Below, piece after piece: positions 1 to 7,371 of a stretch of DNA of 32,146 nt. This DNA comes from Candidatus Uhrbacteria bacterium. Its GTDB lineage: Bacteria > Patescibacteriota > Patescibacteriia > UBA9934 > GWF2-40-263. Where the stretch lies: contig JACRJU010000010.1 in NCBI GenBank assembly GCA_016219925.1, positions 1-32,146 of the forward strand, given 5' to 3'. The first letter of the stretch is position 1. Each line of letters starts with the position of its first letter. A program made the translations under genes and the position numbers. The notes under the pieces were generated by a model. It saw only the letters and a list, made by a program, of their open reading frames with translations. It was not told the DNA's origin and made no database searches.

Positions 1-61
1 AATGTGGAGATGGAAGGAGGAGGAATTGTTGCGACATTCAACCGCCGGCAAACAACCCGTC

Positions 62-134
62 GGTGCGATGATATGAACATAGGGGAATCCATAGGGTTCC
101 TCCCGTGATTCACCTGTGTTCATATCATCGCACC
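62..134. repeat. 73-nt long inverted repeat (hairpin)
   Basis: An 18-bp perfect inverted repeat has arms at 62-79 and 117-134 (arm GGTGCGATGATATGAACA). The pairing nearly extends through the next few bases, and a second G/C-rich partial stem lies inside the loop. No T-run follows on the plus strand. It sits just upstream of the promoter of the secreted protein at 192 and resembles in size the hairpin at 1044-1115 behind that gene. It could be a terminator of an upstream gene, a processed RNA stem, or a small palindromic repeat. Confidence 0.6.
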
Positions 135-154
135 CCAGGGGTCTGTATCTCCTG

Positions 155-163
155 TGATATACT
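155..163 (+). promoter_or_regulatory. Extended -10 promoter element
   Basis: TGATATACT is an extended -10 (TG-N-TATACT) about 28 nt before the ATG at 192. It predicts a start near 170 and a leader of roughly 20 nt with no Shine-Dalgarno site. Confidence 0.5.
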
Positions 164-191
164 ATCCATGCTATTTCTTAACTTCGTCTCT

Positions 192-1004
192 ATGACTAAA
201 CGCCTTTCTCTTATTTCGATCCTCGCGACAGCAATCGCGCTTGCGACGCTGGTTGCCTTCGCCACGTTCACCCGCCCTGCGAGCGCCGCCACGCTCGTCA
301 CTCCAGAAGCGCTTCAAGCAGGCGACCTGATTCGCGGACAAAGTTATGCGGCCGTCTATTACTATGGCACCGATGGCTTCCGCTACGTCTTCCCCAACGA
401 CAAAACGTATTTCACCTGGTACAAAAACTTTGACACCGTCAAATGGCTTTCGGATGATGATCTCTCAACGATCCAAATCGGTGGAAATGTCACGTATAAG
501 CCGGGGATAAAAATGATCAAGATTAATTCCGATCCGAAAGTGTATGCGGTCGGTGCGAGCGGAACCATCCGCGCTGTGACTTCAGAAGCCATCGCCTCCG
601 GACTCTACGGCAACGACTGGAACAAAAAGATTGATGACATGCCAGATGGATTCTTCTCAAACTATAAGATGGGCAAATCCGTTGAGGCCGTCTCGGGCTT
701 CAGCGTCACGGGCGAAATGGCTGATGCGACTGACATCAACACAGACAAAGGCCTCAAAGCCGCCACTAAAATTACGATCAGTGCAAGTGGCTTTAGCCCG
801 TCGTCAGTGACGATCCAAGCCAAAACCGCCGTGCGTTTTGTGAACATGGACTCGGTCAAACACTCTGCCAGCTCCGACAACGGGACCTGGGGAACGGGAA
901 CCCTGCCCGCTGGCAAACACTTCTCCCGCTACTTTAAAGAGGCCGGCACTTTCACCTATCATGATGCCTACGGGAATTATCTTGGAACGATCATTGTGCA
1001 ATGA
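192..1004 (+). CDS. Secreted protein with CPR-type envelope domain and cupredoxin-like C-terminus
   Basis: A signal peptide (MTKRLSLIS..., hydrophobic core, cleavage after RPASA) leads into a region with the pattern GxxYAAVYYYGTDGFRYVFP and NVTYKPGxKMIKI. From memory, this kind of region recurs in secreted proteins of Patescibacteria, and its function is unknown. The last ~80 residues (KITISASGFSPSSVTI ... GTIIVQ) look like a cupredoxin/plastocyanin fold. A His is kept (VKHSAS), but the loop that normally carries the Cys-x-His-x-Met copper ligands reads TYHDAYGNYL, without Cys or Met. Type-1 copper binding is therefore doubtful. The start at 192 is chosen because it opens a clean signal peptide and fits the promoter. 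GTG 105 and ATG 168 are in-frame alternatives. A large hairpin terminator follows. Confidence 0.75.
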   Translation: MTKRLSLISILATAIALATLVAFATFTRPASAATLVTPEALQAGDLIRGQSYAAVYYYGTDGFRYVFPNDKTYFTWYKNFDTVKWLSDDDLSTIQIGGNVTYKPGIKMIKINSDPKVYAVGASGTIRAVTSEAIASGLYGNDWNKKIDDMPDGFFSNYKMGKSVEAVSGFSVTGEMADATDINTDKGLKAATKITISASGFSPSSVTIQAKTAVRFVNMDSVKHSASSDNGTWGTGTLPAGKHFSRYFKEAGTFTYHDAYGNYLGTIIVQ

Positions 1005-1043
1005 TTTGAACCGCGTGAGTGTCGACATTGAATAGACGAATCG

Positions 1044-1131
1044 GTCAGGATGATGTCCTGTCTCCGGGCCAACGGACTCGTCGCCGTTGTTCCCTCCGAC
1101 AGGCATCATCCTGACTAATCATCTCTTTTTT
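1044..1131 (+). terminator. Long-hairpin terminator
   Basis: Arms at 1044-1062 and 1098-1115 pair over 18 bp with a single-base bulge (GTCAGGATGATG / CATCATCCTGAC core). The loop contains a smaller AACGG/CCGTT stem. A T6 run follows at 1126-1131. It most likely ends transcription of the secreted protein gene, although the arms are longer than in a typical intrinsic terminator. Confidence 0.55.
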
Positions 1132-1182
1132 CACTCGACAGAACTCCCGCGGTTTTATAATTCCAGGATCTGACCTTTGTGT

Positions 1183-1188
1183 TACAAT
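1183..1188 (+). promoter_or_regulatory. -10 box of the transketolase operon
   Basis: TACAAT ends 9 nt before the ATG at 1198, so the predicted transcript begins at or within a few nt of the start codon (leaderless or nearly so). No Shine-Dalgarno sequence is present. Confidence 0.45.
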
Positions 1189-1197
1189 GACTGCGTT

Positions 1198-2094
1198 ATG
1201 CCGAACCTCACTCTTGGGCCTCGAGTACGAAAACCTCTACACTTGCACGATCGCGCGCTCAAAAAGCTTGAAGAGCGCGCTCTCACCATGCGCAAGGACC
1301 TCATCACCATGCTCGTCGAAGCGGGCTCCGGCCATAGTGCCGGACCGCTTGGTATGGCCGATATTTTTACGGCTCTATACTTTCATATCATGGTGCATGA
1401 TCCAAAAAAACCAAACTGGGAATTGCGCGATCGACTCATTTTGTCCAACGGACACATCTGTCCGATCCGTTATGTCGCCATGGCACACGCCGGATACTTC
1501 CCCAAATCTGAACTCATGACCCTGCGTAAGTTCGGCACGCGCCTGCAGGGCCACCCCGAGCGCAAAAAATTGCCCGGCGTGGAAACGACATCGGGCCCGC
1601 TTGGTTCGGGTTCGTCCCAAGCCGTCGGGATGGCTTATGTCGGTCTGCTCGACCGCCGGCCTTGGCGGGTTTATTGCGTGATGAGCGATGGAGAACTCGA
1701 AGCAGGGCAAACGTGGGAAGCGATGCTTTTTGCAGGACGCAATAAACTCTACAACTGCACATTCATCATTGATCGCAACAACATTCAGATTGATGGACAG
1801 ACAGAGGAAGTGATGCCACTGGAACCTCTGCAAGCTAAGTTTGAAGCGTTCGGACTCAATGTGATCCGATGCGCCGGCAATTCTATTCGAGAGTTTGTTT
1901 CATCCGTTGAACATGCCCATGGGGTGAGTGAAAAACCCACCGTCATCATCGCCGACACGGTCCCGGGTTACGGTGTAGACTTTATGGAATACGATTTTTC
2001 CTGGCACGGGAAACCCCCCACATTCACCGAAGGAAAAGAAGCGCTCGCGTGGTTGCGAACCCTTGGCGGAAAAATTAAGAGCGAACACGAATGA
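1198..2094 (+). CDS. Transketolase, N-terminal (TPP pyrophosphate-binding) subunit
   Basis: This is the PP-module half of a split transketolase, which moves two-carbon ketol units between sugar phosphates in the non-oxidative pentose phosphate pathway using thiamine diphosphate and Mg2+. The GxGHSAGPLGMADI segment (~43-56) and the metal/TPP motif SDGE (163-166) followed by NN (194-195) are visible. The usual first Gly of GDGE is Ser here. Length is 298 aa, normal for the small subunit. ATG 1198 is preferred over an upstream TTG because the TTG lies before the -10 box. The C-terminal subunit follows one base after the stop, so the two are almost surely co-translated and form one enzyme. Confidence 0.93.
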   Translation: MPNLTLGPRVRKPLHLHDRALKKLEERALTMRKDLITMLVEAGSGHSAGPLGMADIFTALYFHIMVHDPKKPNWELRDRLILSNGHICPIRYVAMAHAGYFPKSELMTLRKFGTRLQGHPERKKLPGVETTSGPLGSGSSQAVGMAYVGLLDRRPWRVYCVMSDGELEAGQTWEAMLFAGRNKLYNCTFIIDRNNIQIDGQTEEVMPLEPLQAKFEAFGLNVIRCAGNSIREFVSSVEHAHGVSEKPTVIIADTVPGYGVDFMEYDFSWHGKPPTFTEGKEALAWLRTLGGKIKSEHE

Positions 2095-2095
2095 T

Positions 2096-3109
2096 ATGAC
2101 ACCGCGACGAACACAAACAGGCATCAACCACGAAGCGTATCTCGTACGCCATCTGTTTGATCCAGATAAACTCAAACAAATCCCAACACGAAACGGCTAC
2201 GGAGAAGGTCTCGTTGAAGCAGGCAAAAAGGATAAAAATATCATGGTGCTCTGCGCCGACCTCACCGAATCCACCCGATCGCTCGCGTTCAAAGAGGCCT
2301 TTCCGGATCGCTTCGTACAACTTGGCGTTTCCGAGCAGTCTATGGCTTCGATCGCGGCGGGCATGGCGATCACTGGCAAGGTGCCGTTTATCTCAAGCTA
2401 CGCGTGTTTTTCTCCCGGCCGCAACTGGGAGCAGATCCGAACAACAGTTGCCCTTCAAAACAGCAACGTCAAGATCGCTGGCGCTCATGCGGGTGTTTCC
2501 GTTGGGCCAGACGGCGCGACTCACCAGATGATCGAAGACATCGCGATCATGCGGGTGATGCCCAACATGCGCGTAATCGTTCCTTGTGACTCGGTCGAAA
2601 CAAAAAAAGCGACTCTTGCCATAAGTGCCGCAGTCGGCCCGTGCTATTTTCGATTCGCCAGGGAAAAATCCCCGGTCTTCACGACCGACAAAACCCCGTT
2701 CAAAATAGGACACGCGGAAACGTATCGCTTCGGCGCGGATGTGACGATCATCGGAACTGGCCCATTGTTATACGAAGCGCTGTTGGCCGCACAAGTCTTG
2801 TCCGTTGATCACGGCATTGAAGCGCGCATCATCAATCTGCACACCATCAAGCCACTCGATGAAAAAACGATCGTCAAAGCGGCAAAAGAAACCGGGGCGA
2901 TTGTGACGGTCGAGGAAGCCCAAGCGGCCGGAGGTCTTGGAGGCGTCGTGGCCGAAACACTCGCCCTGCACACCCCGGTTCCAATGGAACGCATCGGCGT
3001 GCAAGACCGATTTGGAGAGTCTGGAGAGCCTCGCGAATTGCTCGAAAACCTGGGTTTGACAGCTCCATCTATCATTCAAGCCGTCCTAACCGTTCTTAAA
3101 CGTAAGTGA
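2096..3109 (+). CDS. Transketolase, C-terminal (pyrimidine-binding) subunit
   Basis: This is the partner of the preceding gene. It supplies the pyrimidine-binding domain (~33-190) and the transketolase C-terminal domain (~200-320). The conserved Glu that activates the thiamine ring is in GVSEQSMASIAAGMA (E80), and the VGPDGATHQMIEDIAIMR loop is intact. It begins one base after the stop of the N subunit at ATG 2096. An in-frame TTG at 2063 lies inside the upstream gene and is less likely. Length is 337 aa. Split transketolases are common in archaea and CPR bacteria. Confidence 0.93.
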   Translation: MTPRRTQTGINHEAYLVRHLFDPDKLKQIPTRNGYGEGLVEAGKKDKNIMVLCADLTESTRSLAFKEAFPDRFVQLGVSEQSMASIAAGMAITGKVPFISSYACFSPGRNWEQIRTTVALQNSNVKIAGAHAGVSVGPDGATHQMIEDIAIMRVMPNMRVIVPCDSVETKKATLAISAAVGPCYFRFAREKSPVFTTDKTPFKIGHAETYRFGADVTIIGTGPLLYEALLAAQVLSVDHGIEARIINLHTIKPLDEKTIVKAAKETGAIVTVEEAQAAGGLGGVVAETLALHTPVPMERIGVQDRFGESGEPRELLENLGLTAPSIIQAVLTVLKRK

Positions 3110-3115
3110 TCCCCT

Positions 3116-4087
3116 ATGTTTGATCTCATCACCATCGGCGACATTAAACTCGACGCCTTCATTTCGCTTGATCGGTGTAAAGATAAGTGCGACTTGCGTT
3201 TAAAAAAAATCGAGTTTGCTTTCGGGGAAAAAATCTCCGTGGATTTGCTGTCCCAACAAATCGCCGGCTCGGCGCCAAATGTCGCCACCGCGTTAAGCCG
3301 AATGGGAAAGCATACCGCAATCATCAGCCACATGGGAGACGACCAAACCCGTGATCACGCGATGGATATCTTAAAAAAAGAACAGGTAGAAACAGATTTC
3401 GTAGCGTCCTACCGTCGGACTTCGAGCGCTTATTCAACGGTTCTTTCCTTGCAAGGAGAAAAAACTATTCTCGTTTCTTATCTTCATAAAATTCTCAAAC
3501 TCCCCCACCCTTTTCCAAAAACCAAATGGATCTATTTGTGCGAAATGGGAAATGCTTATGAAAAAACTTATCGGCAACTTCTGCGCGAACTCAAAAAAGA
3601 TCACGTTTTGCTCGGGTACAATCCGGGGAATGAGCAGATCCGCGATCGCAAACCGGAATTATTCGACATGATCGCCCGCGCCAATGTGCTTTTTGTCAAC
3701 GTCGAGGAGGCCCAGCGCATTGTGGGTAACACGCGGCTCAAGGTGAAACATCTCGCCGAAGCGCTCTTTGCCATGGGCCCGTCCGAAGTCGTCATTACGG
3801 ATGGAAAAAACGGTTCCTACGGATATAACGGGACGTGTCTTTTTTTCTGCCCGGTCTTTCCGGGAGAACGGATTGAATCAACGGGCGCTGGCGACTCCTT
3901 TGCCTCCGCCTATATTGGCGCCAACATGAACGGAGGGTCCATGCAAGAAGCCCTGCGCTGGGGATCGGTCAACGCGGCATCTGTCGTGCACGAGATCGGG
4001 CCGACCCAAGGACTCCTCACACAAAAACAAATCCAGAAACGTCTACGGACCGCAACGGATTTCACTGTTTCAATGATCGCTGAATAA
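3116..4087 (+). CDS. PfkB/ribokinase-family carbohydrate kinase
   Basis: This ATP-dependent sugar or nucleoside kinase of the ribokinase superfamily starts MFDLITIGDIKLDAF. It has the substrate-side GSAPNVATALSRMG segment and the C-terminal anion-hole/catalytic motif STGAGDSFASAYIGA, where the GAGD Asp is the catalytic base. Length is 323 aa. The substrate cannot be read from sequence; a sugar phosphate or ribose-type substrate fits the transketolase neighbours. It follows the transketolase C subunit by 6 nt in the same operon. Its 3' end overlaps the converging reverse-transcriptase remnant by 26 bp. A paralogue lies at 7372. Confidence 0.88.
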   Translation: MFDLITIGDIKLDAFISLDRCKDKCDLRLKKIEFAFGEKISVDLLSQQIAGSAPNVATALSRMGKHTAIISHMGDDQTRDHAMDILKKEQVETDFVASYRRTSSAYSTVLSLQGEKTILVSYLHKILKLPHPFPKTKWIYLCEMGNAYEKTYRQLLRELKKDHVLLGYNPGNEQIRDRKPELFDMIARANVLFVNVEEAQRIVGNTRLKVKHLAEALFAMGPSEVVITDGKNGSYGYNGTCLFFCPVFPGERIESTGAGDSFASAYIGANMNGGSMQEALRWGSVNAASVVHEIGPTQGLLTQKQIQKRLRTATDFTVSMIAE

Positions 4088-5067
4088 TTTTTGTGCGTAG
4101 GGTGTGACCCTGACAATGCTTCAACAAGCCGAAATAGGATTGGATGTTCGAGCAGTCAACTCGCCTCAACATCCTCCGCTTTGTCTTTGTCCGAAGCACA
4201 CGGTAATGCGGAAGGGTCACGTAACCCAAAAAATCTATCCCTTGCCTAAGTTTACGAATCTCCACTTTATTTGGATGGAGCCTAAGCCGCCGTTCATGCC
4301 ACAGCCACTGTTCGATGATTGGAACAAGTAAAGATAACTTTTGATGGTCGGAATCAAGAATCACCGCGTCATCGGTATACCGAATATAATACGGGATCCT
4401 AAGCTCATCTTTGATAAAATGATCAAATGCATCCAAGTAGACGTTTGCAAATAGTTGGGAGGTTAAATTGCCGATGGGAAGCCCTGTCGGTTGTTTTGTT
4501 TCAATTAACGACCCCCCCCCCGACGGCGTTTTGTCTTGAAAAGCTTGAGACAACTTCTTGTAGCAAGTCGATTACTCCCTGAGCTTGTCGAAGGGCTAAT
4601 CGACTTCTTAAAACATTCAACAAAATCTCGTGATCCACCGAATCAAAAAATTTCTTGATATCGAACTTCAACGCCCAACAAGGTTTCTGATAATTACGAC
4701 TTACTTTCCGAGCAAACATCTCAAGACGATCAACGGCGGCGTGTGTTCCTTTTCCAATCCGACAAGAATAGCTATCAAAAATAAATGAACGATCTAACAC
4801 CGGATAAAGAACACGATAAATCGCATGATGAACAAGACGATCACGCACAGTTGCTTTGTGAATGATGCGGTGCTTGGGATCAAAAATGTGGAACCGCTGA
4901 TAGGAACCGTGTCTGTAACGACCGCATCGCAAATCATCGTACAACTGAAAAAGATAATCCTCGAGATCGCGTTCGAACTCCTGAACATCTGCTCTGCCAC
5001 GCTTCCCGCGACGAAACTCGTACCAGGCAGAAAAGAGATTCTCTAAACTGACTATTTGTTCAAACAT
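4062..5067 (-). pseudogene. DGR-type reverse transcriptase, frameshifted at a G10 tract
   Basis: The two reading frames together give a complete DGR/group-II-like reverse transcriptase. The first part (188 codons from ATG 5067) has a full N-terminus (MFEQIVSLENLFSAWYEF), the HKATVRDRLVHHAIYRVLYP region and motif A LKFDIKKFFDSVDHEIL. The second frame has GLPIGNLTSQLFANVYL, a signature of DGR RTs, the catalytic YTDD and the C-terminal FLGYVTLPHYRVLRTKTKRRM and SYFGLLKHCQGH. The break is at ten Gs (4512-4521). Nine or twelve would restore one frame: ...NAVGGGSLIETKQPTGLPIGN. A REP-like repeat (LRQAQGV, residues ~159-165) has also entered the gene. The cause may be decay, phase variation or a homopolymer sequencing error. 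Confidence 0.85.
4577..4595. repeat. REP-like palindrome inside the RT gene
   Basis: CCCTGAGCTTGTCGAAGGG is a widely dispersed bacterial short repeat. On the coding strand it is read as LRQAQGV within the reverse transcriptase. Confidence 0.7.
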
Positions 5068-5357
5068 ATTGGTATCTCAATCTTCGCAATATCCCAAAGC
5101 GTGATCGATTTACATGGGGCGAACACTGTGAAAATTTAGCTCTGAATCTTCTGAAGATAATCACCAATGCTCCATACCTGTCTCGAAACCAAAAACAAAT
5201 TGAAATTTTTACAGCCAGTCAACTCGTTGATCAACTCAAAGTATTTTTACGGCTTGGACATGACCTTCATATTCTGCCAACAAAACATAGTATTCCACGA
5301 CAAGCCGACTTGCAAGAAATCGGGCGCATGCTTGGTGGTTGGATAAAAACATTTTGA
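5052..5357 (+). pseudogene. 5'-truncated Avd-like four-helix-bundle protein (DGR accessory)
   Basis: The plus-strand frame from the stop at 5049 to TGA 5355-5357 reads a 101-residue helical protein ending LQEIGRMLGGWIKTF. That is the characteristic C-terminus of bacterial Avd-type proteins, which bind the DGR reverse transcriptase. The segments KRDRFTWGEHCENLALNLL and DQLKVFLRLGHDLHIL match the family pattern. There is no ATG, and the expected first ~15-20 residues are missing where the RT gene begins in the opposite direction. In most DGRs avd lies on the same strand as target and RT. Here it is inverted and its 3' end runs antisense into the target gene. This looks like a remnant left by rearrangement. 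Confidence 0.72.
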
Positions 5358-6252
5358 GAACAGCCAGGACGCGGAAAGCAATGTTGTCGTTCGGATTGTC
5401 GTGCCAGTTCCTGTTCACGTCCGCAAGACCACCAAGGTCACGGTAACCGACGACGAGGAAATAGCCAGCGTCGTACGAGTTGAGGCACCCCTCCCAGGAG
5501 TTGGTGGAGCCGAGGTCCGGCAGGCTCATGTTCCTGTTGACGTTCAGCCACAGGAACAGGTTGCCGATCAGGTTCCACTCCTCGGAGGTCGGCAGGCGAA
5601 GAGCGCGATTGGGGAGGCCGAAGAGCTTCACCGCCCTGGGCAGGATCGTCGCGGTCAGATGATCCCATGAGATCTTGAAGCGCGTCGTGATCTGAAGATC
5701 CTGACCGAGCAGGTCACCCTCGTAGCCCTTGGGGTCTCCCCAGTTGGGCTTCGCGATCATCTCGATGAGAACCCACCGACCGGGAAGAGGCTTGTGCTCG
5801 ATCTTGCTTCCATCGATGTGACGACCCCAGGCAGGCTTCACGAAGCTGTCAGGATAGTCGTTCTCGGTGATGGAGGGCAGGAAGACGAGCAGGAGCCTGT
5901 AGCGTTCGATCGCTTTCCTCGTCTTGCCCTTGATCTTGGGAACGGACGGGATGTTGATCTTGCGGCCGAGGATTGCCTCCCAGCACTGCTCCCAGAAGGC
6001 GCGCGGATCGATGTCGTAGGCGGCCCAGCCGTCGGTCGGTTCCGTCGCAGTGGGACGCGTGCGCTCGTTCACCTGCTCAGCAAGCCAGTTAGCGAGCACA
6101 TCCGGCGTCAACTTCCCCTGAGCGAAGAGTTCGCCCAGAGTGTTCGTGACCGTGTGATGGTCGAGCAGACCGTTGAGACCCGCGGAGGTGAAGTGAAGAC
6201 GGTGCTCGAGAACCTTCTCGAGCCAGGAAGGCAATGGCATCAACTGATTCAT
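5236..6252 (-). CDS. DGR-type target protein with C-type-lectin/FGE-like fold
   Basis: The protein has 338 aa from ATG 6252, which is preceded by GGTGGGAGA at a good distance; an upstream in-frame start at 6363 is less likely. The N-terminal ~110 residues are helical and unrecognised. The C-terminal half carries formylglycine-generating-enzyme/C-lectin features: RLPTSEEWNLIGN, NSWEGCLNSYDAGYF, then a Gly/Asn-rich segment GGLADVNRNWHDNPNDNIAF followed by RVLAVL. Variable regions of DGR targets end with this kind of NRNW...N(I)xFR stretch. After RVLAVL the frame continues for ~40 residues antisense to the avd remnant, so the natural C-terminus may have been lost. Composition differs from the flanking metabolic genes (few A-runs, many GAG/CTC/GTC), which suggests transfer. 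Confidence 0.7.
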   Translation of the reverse strand: MNQLMPLPSWLEKVLEHRLHFTSAGLNGLLDHHTVTNTLGELFAQGKLTPDVLANWLAEQVNERTRPTATEPTDGWAAYDIDPRAFWEQCWEAILGRKINIPSVPKIKGKTRKAIERYRLLLVFLPSITENDYPDSFVKPAWGRHIDGSKIEHKPLPGRWVLIEMIAKPNWGDPKGYEGDLLGQDLQITTRFKISWDHLTATILPRAVKLFGLPNRALRLPTSEEWNLIGNLFLWLNVNRNMSLPDLGSTNSWEGCLNSYDAGYFLVVGYRDLGGLADVNRNWHDNPNDNIAFRVLAVLKMFLSNHQACARFLASRLVVEYYVLLAEYEGHVQAVKIL

Positions 6253-6420
6253 CTTGTCATCTCCCACCTTGCTCTTCAGAACCGCTTCACCACTAGTGAC
6301 TCGATCCTGACATTCCAAGGTGCAAGTTGTGCACGGTTCCGTCGTGCGGCGGGCCACAGGCAAGGTGCCTGATGAACTGAAATAAGATACAGAAATATAG
6401 CCAAAAAGTCAATAGACCGA

Positions 6421-6426
6421 TATACT
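6421..6426 (+). promoter_or_regulatory. -10 box for aldolase operon (leaderless)
   Basis: TATACT ends 7 nt before the ATG at 6434, placing the predicted transcription start on or next to the start codon. There is no Shine-Dalgarno site and no convincing -35. Confidence 0.5.
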
Positions 6427-6433
6427 TCGTAAT

Positions 6434-7357
6434 ATGCTCACCTCCCTTTCTTCCATTCTCACAAAAGCCCAGCGCGGCCGTTATGCGGTCGGTGCTTTTA
6501 ACATCAACAACCTGGAAACACTCCAAGCGGTCATGGATGCCGCACAGGCCGAGCGCTCGCCGGTCATTGTGCAAACCTCCGAGGGGGCGATCGACTATGC
6601 GGGGATGGACGAACTCGCCGCGCTCGTTCACTTAGCCGCCAAGCGCACGAGCCGGCCGGTCGTTTTCCATCTTGACCATGGGAAAAATTACGACCTTGTG
6701 GTCAGAGCGATTATAAGCGGTTTCTACACGAGCGTGATGTTTGACGGATCTTCCCTCCCCTATAAGGAAAACGTACGCCGCACCAAAAAACTCGTCGAGA
6801 TGGCACACAAAAAAGGGATAAGCGTGGAAGCAGAACTCGGGCTTATCGCCGGCAAAGAAGATTTCGTCTCCGTCGCCGAACATGAAGCGGCCATGACCCA
6901 ACCGGCGCAGGCGGCTGACTTTATCAAACAAACGGGATGCGATGCTCTTGCGGTTGCGATCGGCACGCGTCACGGGGCTTTCAAAATGAAAACAGAATCC
7001 ACTCTCGACTTTGAACGTCTCAAACAAATTGCCGAAGCGGTCAGTGTTCCACTTGTCCTTCACGGCGCCTCGGGAGTTCCCTCACGCATCAAAACCCTCT
7101 GTACAAAATACGGCTGTGAGATCGCTTCGGCTAAAGGGATCCCCGATATTCAAATTAAAAAAGCCGTGTCGCTTGGAATTTGCAAAGTGAACATTGATAC
7201 CGATTTAAGAATTGCCTTTGACGCCGGTATTCGAAAATTTTTGAAAGAAAAGCCTGGGGTCATTGATCCGCGCGAAATTTTGAAACCTGCCAAAGCCCTC
7301 ATCACACAGGTCGCCCGCCACAAAATGAAACTGTTTGGATCATCAGGAAAAGCTTAG
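6434..7357 (+). CDS. fba: Class II fructose-bisphosphate aldolase
   Basis: This zinc-dependent aldolase interconverts fructose 1,6-bisphosphate with glyceraldehyde 3-phosphate and dihydroxyacetone phosphate. Visible elements are the N-terminal GRYAVGAFNINNLET, the catalytic/zinc pair in FHLDHG (D81, H82), the VEAELG metal-site segment (~131-136), GTRHG (H180), LHGASG (H210; usually LHGGSG), and KVNIDTDLR, which binds the substrate phosphate. Length is 307 aa, typical for the family. It opens the second half of the carbon-metabolism cluster, followed at 15 nt by a PfkB kinase. Confidence 0.92.
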   Translation: MLTSLSSILTKAQRGRYAVGAFNINNLETLQAVMDAAQAERSPVIVQTSEGAIDYAGMDELAALVHLAAKRTSRPVVFHLDHGKNYDLVVRAIISGFYTSVMFDGSSLPYKENVRRTKKLVEMAHKKGISVEAELGLIAGKEDFVSVAEHEAAMTQPAQAADFIKQTGCDALAVAIGTRHGAFKMKTESTLDFERLKQIAEAVSVPLVLHGASGVPSRIKTLCTKYGCEIASAKGIPDIQIKKAVSLGICKVNIDTDLRIAFDAGIRKFLKEKPGVIDPREILKPAKALITQVARHKMKLFGSSGKA

Positions 7358-7371
7358 ATTTGTATCCCCCT

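Noticed and set aside
5068-5235. Template repeat between RT and target
   Set aside because: The segment is explained by the antisense avd remnant and has no resemblance to the variable-region-like tail.
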